A stretch of 64,000 bases of DNA from Gammaproteobacteria bacterium (GTDB taxonomy: Bacteria > Pseudomonadota > Gammaproteobacteria > Burkholderiales > Rhodocyclaceae). The translations under genes were made by a program, and so were the position numbers. The DNA is taken from contig JAHJHI010000033.1 in the NCBI GenBank assembly GCA_018824085.1, forward strand, positions 1 to 64,000, in the 5' to 3' direction. The notes beneath the pieces were generated by a model, which saw nothing but the letters and a program-made list of their open reading frames with translations, had not been told where the DNA came from and did no database searches. Positions 35,572 to 44,696 of the stretch are shown here, one piece after another (position 1 is the first letter of the stretch; each line of letters starts with the position of its first letter).

Positions 35572-36210
35572 ATGAAAATGACCATCCGAAACAGCGCACT
35601 CATGGCCGTGACCGTGGCCGCACTCGGCGGCTGCGCCGGCGGCAACATGGGCACGGCACAGCAGGCCGCCTACGACCGCGACACCGCGGACGTGATGGCC
35701 CGATCCTTCCGGGCCCAGGGCATCGCCACACTGGACCGCTTGCAGCAGGACCCGCTGATGGCTACCTGTTCCGCGCCGGATCGCCACCTCGGGGACGAGC
35801 AGGCCGAACAGATACAGGCCGCCGCCATGGCCGGCATCAAATGGCCGTCCGACGGCAACTTCCTCGGTGACTGGAAGGAAGGCGAGAAGCTCGCCCAAAG
35901 CGGCAAGGGACTCACCTGGAAGGACAAGGCCGACGGCGCGAACGGGGGCAACTGCTACAACTGCCACCGCATATCGAAGACGGAAATTTCCTACGGCACG
36001 ATAGGCCCCAGCCTCTACCAGTACGGCAAGCTGCACGGCAACACGGAAAAGACGCAGAAGTACGTGTGGGCAAAGATCTGGAATCCAAACGCCACGATGG
36101 CCTGCAGCAACATGCCGCGCTTCGGCCACTCGGGCATCCTGGACGAGAAGCAGATACGCCACATCGTCGCGCTGCTGCTCGACCCCAAGTCGCCGGTCAA
36201 CGCGGAGTGA
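35572..36210 (+). CDS. soxX: L-cysteine S-thiosulfotransferase subunit SoxX, predicted lipoprotein
   Basis: A 212-residue monohaem cytochrome c with haem site CYNCHRISKTEISYGTIGPSL and axial Met candidate in ACSNMPRFGHSGILDEKQI. The N-terminus SALMAVTVAALGGCAGG is a clear lipobox (LGGC), so this SoxX is predicted to be lipid-anchored, unlike the soluble SoxX of Paracoccus. The protein is longer than the Paracoccus SoxX by an inserted N-terminal region (residues ~30-100). It lies 10 bases after soxA. Confidence 0.95.
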   Translation: MKMTIRNSALMAVTVAALGGCAGGNMGTAQQAAYDRDTADVMARSFRAQGIATLDRLQQDPLMATCSAPDRHLGDEQAEQIQAAAMAGIKWPSDGNFLGDWKEGEKLAQSGKGLTWKDKADGANGGNCYNCHRISKTEISYGTIGPSLYQYGKLHGNTEKTQKYVWAKIWNPNATMACSNMPRFGHSGILDEKQIRHIVALLLDPKSPVNAE

Positions 36211-36217
36211 TGTCGCC

Positions 36218-37942
36218 ATGAGCATGAACAGACGGGAATTCATGCAGCTGCTGACGACGGCAGCTGCGGGCGGCATGGCGCTGCACGGCGAATTCGCCCG
36301 TGCGGCGGACGCGGCGGACCGGATGTATGAACTGCCGCGTTTCGGCAATGTGAGCCTGCTGCATTTCACCGACTGTCATGCGCAGCTGATGCCCATTCAC
36401 TTCCGCGAGCCGGACGTGAATCTGGGCATCGGCGACATGTTCGGCCGACCGCCGCATCTGGTCGGCGAGAACCTGCTCCGGCACTTCGGCATCGCGCCGG
36501 GCACGGCGCAGGCGCATGCCTTCACCTGTCTCGACTTCGCGCAGGCAGCGCGGACCTACGGCAAGGTCGGAGGCTTCGCCCACCTGTCCACGCTGGTCAA
36601 GCGCATGCGTGCCAGCCGTCCCGGCGCACTGTTGCTCGACGGCGGCGACACCTGGCAGGGCTCCGGCCTCGCGCTGTGGTCGAAGGGGCAGGACATGATC
36701 GACGCCTGCAAACTCATGGGCGTGGACGTGATGACCGGCCACTGGGAATTCACCTATGGTGCCGAACGGGTCAGGCAGGTCGTCGACGGCGACTTCAAGG
36801 GCAAGATCGATTTCGTTGCGCAGAACGTGCGCACCACGGACTTCGGCGACCAGGTCTTTCCGCCCTTCGTCATCAAGCCGATCAACGGCATCCCGGTCGC
36901 CATCATCGGCCAGGCCTTCCCCTATACGCCGATCGCCAATCCGCGCTATTTCACGCCGGAATGGAGCTTCGGCATCAACGACGAGACGCTGCAGGAACAC
37001 GCCGACGCCGCGCGCGCCCAGGGCGCGCAGGTGGTCGTCGTGCTGTCGCACAACGGCATGGACGTCGACCTCAAGATGGCGTCGCGCCTGCGCGGTGTCG
37101 ACGCCATCCTCGGCGGGCACACGCACGACGGCATGCCGGCGCCGACCATCGTCAAGAACGGTTCCGGCCAGACGCTGGTGACCAATGCCGGCTCCAACGG
37201 AAAATTCCTCGGCGTGCTCGATTTCGACGTGAAGAACGGCAAGGTGTCGGATTTCCGCTACCACCTGCTGCCGGTGTTCTCCAACCTCATCCCGGCCGAC
37301 GCCGACATGTCGGCGCTGATCGCGAAGATGCGCGCGCCGCACGAAGCGAAGCTCGGCGAGCGGCTCGCCGTGACCGAAGGCGTGCTCTACCGTCGCGGCA
37401 ATTTCAACGGCACCTTCGACCAGCTCATCCTCGACGGGCTGATGAAGATGAAGGACGCCGAAATCGCGTTCTCGCCGGGTTTCCGCTGGGGTACCAGCCT
37501 GCTGCCCGGCGACCCGATCACGATGGAGAACCTGCTCGACCAGACGGCCATCACCTACCCCTACACGACGCTCACGCAGATGTCGGGCGAGCTGATCAAG
37601 ACCATTCTGGAAGACGTCTGCGACAACCTGTTCAACCCGGACCCCTACTACCAGCAGGGCGGCGACATGGTGCGCGTGGGCGGGCTGCAGTATCGCTGTG
37701 ACCCGGCCGGAAAGATGGGCGGACGCATCAGCGCGATGACACTCAACGGCAAACCGCTGGAGGCAGCGAAAACCTATCGAGTTGCCGGCTGGGCACCAGT
37801 GTCGGAAGAGGCGAGGAACGCCGGCGGCGAGCCGATATGGGATCTGATGGCACGCTATCTGCGCGACGTGAAGGTGGTCAAGCCGCTCGAACTCAACCTG
37901 CCGCAACTGCAGGGTGTGGCCGGCAACCCCGGGATGGCCTGA
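36218..37942 (+). CDS. soxB: Sulfate thiol esterase SoxB
   Basis: A 574-residue dimanganese hydrolase of the 5'-nucleotidase family. It starts with a Tat signal (NRREFMQLLTTAAAGGMALHGEFARA). Metal-binding motifs are FTDCHAQLMP (Asp52, His54), LLDGGDTWQGSG, and ILGGHTHDGMPAP; SHNGMD is a further family block. SoxB releases sulfate from the SoxY-bound thiosulfonate. GAGTGATGTCGCC separates it from soxX by only 7 bases. It is used widely as the marker gene for Sox thiosulfate oxidisers. Confidence 0.98.
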   Translation: MSMNRREFMQLLTTAAAGGMALHGEFARAADAADRMYELPRFGNVSLLHFTDCHAQLMPIHFREPDVNLGIGDMFGRPPHLVGENLLRHFGIAPGTAQAHAFTCLDFAQAARTYGKVGGFAHLSTLVKRMRASRPGALLLDGGDTWQGSGLALWSKGQDMIDACKLMGVDVMTGHWEFTYGAERVRQVVDGDFKGKIDFVAQNVRTTDFGDQVFPPFVIKPINGIPVAIIGQAFPYTPIANPRYFTPEWSFGINDETLQEHADAARAQGAQVVVVLSHNGMDVDLKMASRLRGVDAILGGHTHDGMPAPTIVKNGSGQTLVTNAGSNGKFLGVLDFDVKNGKVSDFRYHLLPVFSNLIPADADMSALIAKMRAPHEAKLGERLAVTEGVLYRRGNFNGTFDQLILDGLMKMKDAEIAFSPGFRWGTSLLPGDPITMENLLDQTAITYPYTTLTQMSGELIKTILEDVCDNLFNPDPYYQQGGDMVRVGGLQYRCDPAGKMGGRISAMTLNGKPLEAAKTYRVAGWAPVSEEARNAGGEPIWDLMARYLRDVKVVKPLELNLPQLQGVAGNPGMA

Positions 37943-37943
37943 C

Positions 37944-38903
37944 ATGAGACGACTGCCCGCCTTCCTGCTGCTTCTGGCGTGCTGCACCGCGCTGTTCGCG
38001 CAGGCCGCCGGAGCGCCGGTGCCGGGCGTCAGGCTCAAGCCGGTGCAGGTCGGCCCGCACAGCTGGTATGTGCAGGGCGAATCGGGCCCGGCAAGCCTGG
38101 CCAACGAAGCCTTCAACTCGAACGCCGGTTTCGTCGTGACCGGCGACGGTGTCGTCGTCATCGACACGCTCGGCACCCCGACGCTGGGCGAGGCGCTGAT
38201 CGCGGCGATCCGTACGGTGACCGACCAACCGGTCAAGCGGGTCATCATCACCCACTACCACGCGGATCACTTCTACGGCCTGCAGGCCTTCAAGCGCATC
38301 GGCGCCGAAGTGTGGGCGCACCACAGCGGGCGCGAATACCTCGAAGGCGAGGAAGGCCGCGCCCGGCTGGAACAGCGCCGGCGCGACCTCGATCCATGGG
38401 TGGATGGCAACACGCGCCTGGTCCCGGCCGACCTGTGGCTGGACGGTGACACCTCCTTCCGCCTCGGCGACGTCACGTTCGAACTGGTCCACATGGGCCC
38501 GGCACACGCGCCGGACGACCTCGTCATCGTGGTGCGCGAAGACCGCGTCATCTATTCCGGCGACATCCTGTTCATCGGCCGCATTCCATTCGTCGGCAAC
38601 GCCGACAGCAAGCGCTGGCTGGCGACACTCGACCGGCTCATCGAACTCAGGCCCGGCGTCATGGTGACCGGTCACGGCCCGGCATCCACCGATCCGGCGC
38701 TCGACCTCACGCTCACCCGGGACTATCTCCGCTACCTGCGCGAGCAGATGGGCCGTGCCGTGGCCGACTTCGTTCCGTTCGACGAAGCCTACGCGCGCAC
38801 CGACTGGAGCCGCTTCGACAAGATGCCCGCATTCGAGGCGGCCAACCGCACCAATGCCTACGGCACCTTCCTGCTGATGGAGCAGGAGGCGCTCTCGAAG
38901 TGA
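37944..38903 (+). CDS. MBL-fold metallohydrolase (SoxH-like)
   Basis: A 319-residue periplasmic protein (signal LPAFLLLLACCTALFAQAAGA) with the metallo-beta-lactamase motif THYHADHFYG, further metal ligands HMGPAHAPDD and the terminal GHGPAS. Similar genes (soxH) end the sox operons of Paracoccus and other species; a quinoprotein-relay-system zinc metallohydrolase family is another close match. The role in sulfur oxidation is unproven. The ATG lies one base after the soxB stop. Confidence 0.88.
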   Translation: MRRLPAFLLLLACCTALFAQAAGAPVPGVRLKPVQVGPHSWYVQGESGPASLANEAFNSNAGFVVTGDGVVVIDTLGTPTLGEALIAAIRTVTDQPVKRVIITHYHADHFYGLQAFKRIGAEVWAHHSGREYLEGEEGRARLEQRRRDLDPWVDGNTRLVPADLWLDGDTSFRLGDVTFELVHMGPAHAPDDLVIVVREDRVIYSGDILFIGRIPFVGNADSKRWLATLDRLIELRPGVMVTGHGPASTDPALDLTLTRDYLRYLREQMGRAVADFVPFDEAYARTDWSRFDKMPAFEAANRTNAYGTFLLMEQEALSK

Positions 38904-39400
38904 ACATCCGCGCACTGTTCGCGGTCTGCGCGATGCTGACCGGCATTGGCGCAATCGCCGCACCTGCACCGCCGCGCGGCAGCCTGCCCGCAGCCAGCCA
39001 TCTCGCCGCGGACGCGCGCGAAGCCGGCCTGCCGGGCGTCGTCTTCGTGCTGCTGTTTTCGCTCCCCGACTGCCACTACTGCGCCGAAGTGCGCCAGCAA
39101 TACCTGGCGCCGCTGCATCGCGATGGCACCAACCGGGGCCGCCTGGTCATCCGGGAGCTGCAGCTGGACAGCACGCGGGCACTCACCGATTTCGCCGGCG
39201 AGCAGACGACCGTTGCCCGGTTCGCCGCGCGCTACAAGGTGAATTTCGCCCCGACCGTGCTGTTTCTCGACGGTCAGGGCCGGCAGGTCGCCGCGCCGCT
39301 GCTCGGCGCCGGCAAGGCCGATTTCTACGGCGCCTACCTTGACGACGCGATTGCCGCCGCGCGCAAGGCCGCCGCCCCGACGCCGGACACGGCGCGATGA
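38900..39400 (+). CDS. Periplasmic thioredoxin-fold protein (SoxW-like)
   Basis: A 166-residue secreted protein with signal peptide (ALFAVCAMLTGIGAIAAP) and thioredoxin-like active site PDCHYCAEV (CxxC). A cis-Pro lies in VNFAPTVLFLDGQGR. It resembles SoxW and DsbE-type reductases that keep the SoxY cysteine or haem sites reduced. The GTG start overlaps the upstream stop (GTGA), so translation is coupled. No SoxV/CcdA membrane partner is in the window. Confidence 0.85.
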   Translation: MNIRALFAVCAMLTGIGAIAAPAPPRGSLPAASHLAADAREAGLPGVVFVLLFSLPDCHYCAEVRQQYLAPLHRDGTNRGRLVIRELQLDSTRALTDFAGEQTTVARFAARYKVNFAPTVLFLDGQGRQVAAPLLGAGKADFYGAYLDDAIAAARKAAAPTPDTAR

Positions 39401-40023
39401 ACGATGCGGCCAGGGCACACTGGGAAACGGTCTACACGCAACAGGCGCCGGACGCCGTCAGCTGGTTCCAGCCGCACGCGCAGCATTCGCTGGACCTGAT
39501 CGCACGCACCGGCCTGACACCTGACGCCGGCATCATCGACATCGGGGGCGGCGCGTCGACGCTGGTCGACGACCTCCTCGAGCGCGGCCACGCCAACATC
39601 AGCGTGCTCGACCTGTCCGCATCCGCACTGCATGCGGCGCAGATGCGGCTGGGCGCCGATGCGGGACGGGTGAACTGGATTGAAGCGGACATCACGACGG
39701 TCGCGCTGCCGGCGCAAAGCTGCGACCTGTGGCACGACCGCGCGGTATTCCACTTCCTGACCGATGCCGCGCAGCGCGCAGCGTATGTCCGCGCGGTACT
39801 GAATGCGGTACGCCCGGGCGGCCACGTCATTATCGCGACCTTCGCCGAGGACGGCCCGCTGCAATGCAGCGGCCTGCCGGTGATGCGCTACAGCGCGGAC
39901 GCCCTGCATTCCGAATTCGGCGCACCGTTCGAATTGCTGGAGCACCGGCGGGAAACCCACCACACGCCGGCCGGCGCCGTACAGCAGTTTACGTATTGCT
40001 ACTGCCGCACGCGCATCGGGTGA
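39397..40023 (+). CDS. Class I SAM-dependent methyltransferase
   Basis: A 208-residue cytoplasmic enzyme with SAM-binding motif I IIDIGGGASTLVDDLLERGH, motif II VLDLSASALHAAQ, and post-I segment NWIEADITTVALPAQSCDLWHDRAVFHFL. It resembles the TPMT/UbiE-type group of small-molecule methyltransferases that often occur in sulfur clusters. It overlaps the thioredoxin gene by 4 bases and ends the sox operon. Thiol methylation (for example of sulfide or methanethiol) is a guess from context only. Confidence 0.85.
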   Translation: MNDAARAHWETVYTQQAPDAVSWFQPHAQHSLDLIARTGLTPDAGIIDIGGGASTLVDDLLERGHANISVLDLSASALHAAQMRLGADAGRVNWIEADITTVALPAQSCDLWHDRAVFHFLTDAAQRAAYVRAVLNAVRPGGHVIIATFAEDGPLQCSGLPVMRYSADALHSEFGAPFELLEHRRETHHTPAGAVQQFTYCYCRTRIG

Positions 40024-40038
40024 ACGACCGGCACGCGG

Positions 40039-40344
40039 CTACTTGAACTTGTAGTAGCGCTCGTTCAGGAAGGCCGCAACATGCGCCTCGTCTTCCGGGA
40101 ACCAGCCGGTATTCAGCTGTGAATTGCAGACGCTGACCTGGGTTGCCAGCTGCGCCGGATTGCCGACACGCCGGTCGGCGCGCAGGTAGATCTGCGACCC
40201 GTCACCGCCAAAGCGCTCGACGTGGCAGCTGTCGCACTGCGCCTCCTGCATCAACGCCTCGCCCAGCCGGGGATCCGCGCCCTGGGCACACGGGGCGGCG
40301 AGCACGATGGCGTATGCCGCGATCAGACGGTTCATGGCTGTCAT
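40039..40344 (-). CDS. Small c-type cytochrome
   Basis: A 101-residue protein with signal peptide RLIAAYAIVLAAPCAQG and one haem site CDSCHVERFGGDGSQIYL. The rest (RVGNPAQLATQVSVCNSQLNTGWFPEDEAHVAAFLNERYYKF) is a compact cytochrome domain. GGAGG precedes ATG 40344; ATG 40335 is an alternative. It is convergent with the sox operon and may be an electron acceptor for Sox or FccA. Also upstream of apbC on the same strand. Confidence 0.85.
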   Translation of the reverse strand: MTAMNRLIAAYAIVLAAPCAQGADPRLGEALMQEAQCDSCHVERFGGDGSQIYLRADRRVGNPAQLATQVSVCNSQLNTGWFPEDEAHVAAFLNERYYKFK

Positions 40345-40391
40345 ATGACCTCCTGGACAGGATGTCCGTCCTGCGCGAATCACGCAGGGCG

Positions 40392-41480
40392 TCAGGTGTT
40401 CTGCACCACGATGCTCGGAAACTTGGCCGTCATGTCCTTCGCCTTGTCGGCGATCTTCACCGCAACCTTGCGCGCAATCTCGCGGTAGATTTCCGCCACG
40501 CGCCCGTCCGGGTCAGAAACCACGGTGGGCTTGCCGGCGTCCGCCTGTTCACGGATCTGCATCGCCAGCGGCAGCGATCCCAATACGTCGAGCCCGTAGT
40601 CGGCCGCCATGCGGGCACCGCCGCCCTCGCCGAAGATGTGCTCCTCGTGGCCGCACTTCGAACAGGTGTGGATGCTCATGTTCTCGACGACGCCAAGAAT
40701 CGGGATGCCCACCTTCTCGAACATCTTGAGGCCCTTGCGCGCGTCCAGCAGCGCAATGTCCTGCGGCGTCGTGATGATGACCGCGCCGGTCACGGGCACC
40801 TTCTGCGCCAGCGTGAGCTGGATGTCGCCGGTACCCGGCGGCATGTCGATGATCAGGTAGTCGACGTCGTCCCAGCGCGTCTCCGTCAGCAGCTGCTCCA
40901 GCGCGGACGTGACCATGGGGCCGCGCCACACCATGGGCGTTTCGACGTCGATCAGGAACCCGATGGACATCGCCTGCAGGCCGTAAGCGCTCATCGGCGT
41001 CAGCGACTTGCCGTCAGGCGAATCCGGGCGCCCCGTGATGCCCAGCATCTGCGGCTGTGACGGGCCGTAGATGTCGGCGTCGAGCAGGCCCACCGTCGCG
41101 CCCTCGGCGGCAAGCGCCAGCGCCAGATTGACGGCGGTGGTGCTCTTGCCGACGCCGCCCTTGCCGGACGCGACCGCGATGATGTTCTTGACGCCCGGCA
41201 GCAGCTTCACGCCGCGCTGCACGGCGTGCGACACGATCTTCTGCGTCATGCTGACACTGACGTTGCCCACGCCGGGAATCGCGCGCAGCCGCGCGATCGT
41301 CAGGCGGCGAAGATGGTCCATCTGGCTTTTCGCCGGATAGCCCAGTTCGATGTCGACCGACACGTCGGCACCTTCCACGCGAATGTTCCGCGCGCTGCGG
41401 GTCGCGATGAAATCCTTGCCGGTATTGGGATCGATCAATTCCTTGAGCGCGCTCTGGACCTGGGCTTCACTGATGGACAT
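40392..41480 (-). CDS. apbC: Fe-S cluster carrier ATPase ApbC (Mrp/NBP35)
   Basis: A 362-residue MinD-like P-loop ATPase: N-terminal MIP18/DUF59 domain (SEAQVQSALKELIDPNTGKDFI), Walker A deviant AVASGKGGVGKSTTAVNLALALA, YLIIDMPPGTGDIQL, and the CxxC of the carried cluster in MSIHTCSKCGHEEHIFGEGGG. It transfers 4Fe-4S clusters to apoproteins. ATG 41480 has GGAG just upstream. It is divergent from metG, a common Betaproteobacteria pair. Confidence 0.96.
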   Translation of the reverse strand: MSISEAQVQSALKELIDPNTGKDFIATRSARNIRVEGADVSVDIELGYPAKSQMDHLRRLTIARLRAIPGVGNVSVSMTQKIVSHAVQRGVKLLPGVKNIIAVASGKGGVGKSTTAVNLALALAAEGATVGLLDADIYGPSQPQMLGITGRPDSPDGKSLTPMSAYGLQAMSIGFLIDVETPMVWRGPMVTSALEQLLTETRWDDVDYLIIDMPPGTGDIQLTLAQKVPVTGAVIITTPQDIALLDARKGLKMFEKVGIPILGVVENMSIHTCSKCGHEEHIFGEGGGARMAADYGLDVLGSLPLAMQIREQADAGKPTVVSDPDGRVAEIYREIARKVAVKIADKAKDMTAKFPSIVVQNT

Positions 41481-41636
41481 GTTCACTCCGTGCGGTAGGC
41501 AGCCCGGCCGGCCCGCGTTGCGCAGCGCCGTTGCGGGCAATACCCGATTGATTTACTCCAGTTTAACCGATACCGCGACTCCCGCGCAGCGCGCAGCGCA
41601 GTAGAATTGCCGGTTTTCCGCACCACCCCCGCCGCC

Positions 41637-43778
41637 ATGTCCCGCCGCATCCTCGTCACCAGCGCCCTGCCCTACGCCAATGGCGCCATACACCTCGGTC
41701 ATCTGGTCGAGTACATCCAGACCGATATCTGGGTGCGTTTCCAGCGCATGCGCGGCCACGAGGTGCATTACGTCGGCGCGGACGACCAGCACGGCACACC
41801 CATCATGCTGCGCGCCGAGAAGGAAGGCATCACCCCGCGCGAGCTGGTGGAACGCGTGCTGCACGAGCATGCACGCGATTTCTTCGGCGGTCTCGACACG
41901 CTCGCTGCCTGGAAAAAGGGTGATGCAGAACTGGGCGGCTTCCTCGTCAGCTTCGACAACTACCACGAGACCGATTCAGCCGAGAACCGCGCCTTCTGCG
42001 AAGACATCTACGGCAAGCTCCAGGCAGGCGACCTGATCGCCCGGCGATCGGTCGAGCAGTTCTACGATCCGGTAAAGGAAATGTTCCTGCCGGACCGCTT
42101 CATCAAGGGCGAGTGCCCGAAATGCGGCGCCAAGGACCAGTACGGCGACTCCTGCGAAGTGTGCGGCGCCACCTACGCACCGACCGAACTGAAGAACGCG
42201 TATTCGGTGGTGTCCGGCGCGGCACCCGAACGGCGCGCCAGCGAACATCATTTCTTCCGTCTTTCCGCGCCGCGCTGCGAACAGTTCCTGCGCGACTTCA
42301 CGCAGGGGTCGAACCGCCTGCAGCCGGAAGCCGCGAACAAGATGAAGGAGTGGCTGGGCGAGCCGGGCGACAACCGCCTGTCCGACTGGGACATTTCCCG
42401 TGACGCGCCCTACTTCGGCTTCGAAATTCCGGGCGCGCCGGGCAAGTTCTTCTACGTCTGGCTGGACGCGCCGGTCGGCTACTTCGGCAGCTTCCGCAAT
42501 TACGTCGCGAAACTGAACGCACAGGGCACCGCAATCAACGAAGCGGACTTCCTCGACGCCGAAGGCGCCCGCGCCGCCGGCACCGAAATGGTCCATTTCA
42601 TCGGCAAGGACATCCTCTATTTCCACGCGCTGTTCTGGCCGGCCATGCTGCAGCACAGCGGCTACCGCACGCCGACCCAGATCAACGCGCACGGCTTCCT
42701 GACGGTGAACGGCGAGAAGATGAGCAAGAGCCGCGGCACCTTCATCACCGCGCAGAGCTATCTGGACCTCGGCCTGAACCCGGAATGGCTGCGCTACTAC
42801 TACGCCGCCAAGCTGAACGGCTCGATGGAGGATATCGACCTGAACCTCGACGACTTCGTCGCGCGGGTGAATTCGGATCTGGTCGGCAAGTACATCAACA
42901 TCGCCAGCCGCTGCGCCGGGTTCATCACGAAGCGATTCGGCGGCAAGCTGGCCGAGCCGGCGGCGCCCTTCACGTGGAGCGCCGACGCCGTGCGTGACGC
43001 CTACGAATCGCGCGACTACGCACGTGCGCTGCGCGAGATCATGGCCTGCGCCGATCAGGCCAATGTGTTCGTCAACGACAACGCGCCGTGGGTACTGGCG
43101 AAGCAGGATGGACAAGAGGAAAAGCTCCAGTCCGTGTGCAGCACCGCGATCGAGCTGTTCCGCCAGCTCACCGTGCTGCTCAAACCGGTACTGCCGCATC
43201 TGGCCGCCAGCGTGGAACGCTTCGTGAACGTCGCGCCACTCGCGTGGGGCGATTTCGCCAGCTCGCTGCACGCCGGCCACACCATCAACGACTACACGCA
43301 CCTGATGACCCGCGTCGACCCGAAACAGGTCGTCGCGCTGGTCGACGCCAACAAGGAATCCCTCGTGAGCACGCAAACCCCCGCCGCAGCGCCGGCACAG
43401 GCGGAAGCGCCGAAGAAGGCCGACGCACCGGCCGCCGACGCCCACATTTCGATCGACGATTTCTCGAAGGTCGAGCTGCGCATCGCGAAGATCGTCGCCG
43501 CCGAGCACGTCGAAGGCGCGGACAAGCTGCTGCGCCTGCAGCTGGACATCGGCGAGGACAAGCCGCGTCAGGTATTCGCCGGCATCAAGTCGGCGTACGA
43601 CCCGGCGCTGCTGGTCGGGCGGCTGACCGTCATGGTGGCCAACCTCGCGCCGCGCAAGATGAAGTTCGGCATGTCCGAAGGCATGGTACTGGCCGCGTCC
43701 GACGACAAGGGCGAAGTGCCGGGCCTGTTCATCCTGTCGCCGGACGCCGGCGCGGCGCCGGGCATGCGCGTGCGCTGA
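41637..43778 (+). CDS. metG: Methionyl-tRNA synthetase MetG
   Basis: A 713-residue class I synthetase. Signature HIGH-like [15 protein letters not shown], zinc-binding [23 protein letters not shown] (four Cys), and KMSKSR ([12 protein letters not shown]). A C-terminal tRNA-binding (Trbp111/EMAP) domain from about residue 610 reads [37 protein letters not shown]. The linker is Ala/Pro/Lys-rich. Start ATG 41637 gives [16 protein letters not shown]. It is followed 4 bases later by acyP. Confidence 0.98.
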   Translation: MSRRILVTSALPYANGAIHLGHLVEYIQTDIWVRFQRMRGHEVHYVGADDQHGTPIMLRAEKEGITPRELVERVLHEHARDFFGGLDTLAAWKKGDAELGGFLVSFDNYHETDSAENRAFCEDIYGKLQAGDLIARRSVEQFYDPVKEMFLPDRFIKGECPKCGAKDQYGDSCEVCGATYAPTELKNAYSVVSGAAPERRASEHHFFRLSAPRCEQFLRDFTQGSNRLQPEAANKMKEWLGEPGDNRLSDWDISRDAPYFGFEIPGAPGKFFYVWLDAPVGYFGSFRNYVAKLNAQGTAINEADFLDAEGARAAGTEMVHFIGKDILYFHALFWPAMLQHSGYRTPTQINAHGFLTVNGEKMSKSRGTFITAQSYLDLGLNPEWLRYYYAAKLNGSMEDIDLNLDDFVARVNSDLVGKYINIASRCAGFITKRFGGKLAEPAAPFTWSADAVRDAYESRDYARALREIMACADQANVFVNDNAPWVLAKQDGQEEKLQSVCSTAIELFRQLTVLLKPVLPHLAASVERFVNVAPLAWGDFASSLHAGHTINDYTHLMTRVDPKQVVALVDANKESLVSTQTPAAAPAQAEAPKKADAPAADAHISIDDFSKVELRIAKIVAAEHVEGADKLLRLQLDIGEDKPRQVFAGIKSAYDPALLVGRLTVMVANLAPRKMKFGMSEGMVLAASDDKGEVPGLFILSPDAGAAPGMRVR

Positions 43779-43782
43779 AGCC

Positions 43783-44082
43783 ATGCCGATGGACGACGGC
43801 GAACTTGAGGCCCTGTATTTCGCGATCACCGGCCGCGTGCAGGGCGTCGGTTTCCGCTGGTCGATGGTCAACGAGGCACGCCGGCTCGGACTGACCGGCT
43901 GGGTGCGCAACGTGCGCGACGGCTCGGTCGAGGCGTTCGCCTGCGGCAAGCCACCCGCACTCGATGCGCTCGCCGCATGGGCCTCGCACGGACCCGCCGG
44001 CGCCCGCGTCGAGCGCTGCGATATTTCGCCGGCGCAGGCAAACCCCGCACTGCACGACTTCACGCAAGCCGCCACGGCCTGA
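43783..44082 (+). CDS. acyP: Acylphosphatase AcyP
   Basis: A 99-residue enzyme that hydrolyses acyl phosphates. The signature YFAITGRVQGVGFRWSMVNEARRLGLTGWVRNVRDGSVEAFACG carries the catalytic Arg (VGFRW) and Asn (VRNVRDG). It lies 4 bases after metG, probably transcribed with it. The ATG and its context are clear. Confidence 0.93.
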   Translation: MPMDDGELEALYFAITGRVQGVGFRWSMVNEARRLGLTGWVRNVRDGSVEAFACGKPPALDALAAWASHGPAGARVERCDISPAQANPALHDFTQAATA

Positions 44083-44228
44083 GGTCTCGGCCGCGCACCT
44101 CCTCGCAAACCCGCACCGGATGGTGCACTGCCGCCATGGCAGTGCGTCATGACATCCTGCGTGCAGACGGCTAGCTTCCACATCAGGCGCGCGCACTGAC
44201 GCGACCCACTCTTGTGGAGGAGACAACC

Positions 44229-44675
44229 ATGCTGCCAATGGAGGAAGCGTGTTTCCGCGCGGTGTTGCGCGCCTGCCAGGACCATGCCGACGCGCTGCTG
44301 GCGTGCGGCGCATCGCCCCGCCCCACCGCGTTGATGGCGCAACTCGAACACGGTCGCGTCCAGGACGCCGCCCTCGCGCGCATGGACATGCTGGACGAGG
44401 CCGCCGTCACCCGCTTCGTCCAGGAAACCATCGCCCAGCCGGACATCGACGTGATCGGCCTGAACTGCGTCATGCGGCTCGCCGAATTCGACGATGAGGC
44501 GCCGGACGAGCCACCGGTCACGCGCGACGTGCTGCTGATCTACCTGGTGTCCAAGGAACGCGAGACCTGGGTGGCCAACGACATCGACATCGCTTCGCGC
44601 CGTCTCGTGCGCGGCGACGTCGATCTCAGCCGCGGCAGCGCCACCTTCATCACACCCACCGCGCTGATGCACTGA
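44229..44675 (+). CDS. Conserved hypothetical protein, 148 residues
   Basis: I do not recognise a family. The product is small, acidic, without signal peptide or membrane span. Start ATG 44229 is supported by GTGGAGGAGACAACC. The sequence has a helical N-terminus (EEACFRAVLRACQDHADALLAC) and a mixed C-terminus (MRLAEFDDEAPDEPPVTRDVLLIYLVSKERETWVANDIDIASR). Cysteines are at the second helix. It is alone, 146 bases after acyP, convergent with pbpC. Confidence 0.7.
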   Translation: MLPMEEACFRAVLRACQDHADALLACGASPRPTALMAQLEHGRVQDAALARMDMLDEAAVTRFVQETIAQPDIDVIGLNCVMRLAEFDDEAPDEPPVTRDVLLIYLVSKERETWVANDIDIASRRLVRGDVDLSRGSATFITPTALMH

Positions 44676-44696
44676 GCCGGCGGCGCCGGTGCGCCA

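Noticed and set aside
36197-38251. 684-codon minus-strand frame opposite soxB and the MBL gene
   Set aside because: Composition is that of a reverse-complement shadow (His, Val, Asp, Arg rich), and soxB motifs on the plus strand are complete.
41976-44672. 898-codon minus-strand frame opposite metG and acyP
   Set aside because: It crosses three real genes and has no recognisable domain.
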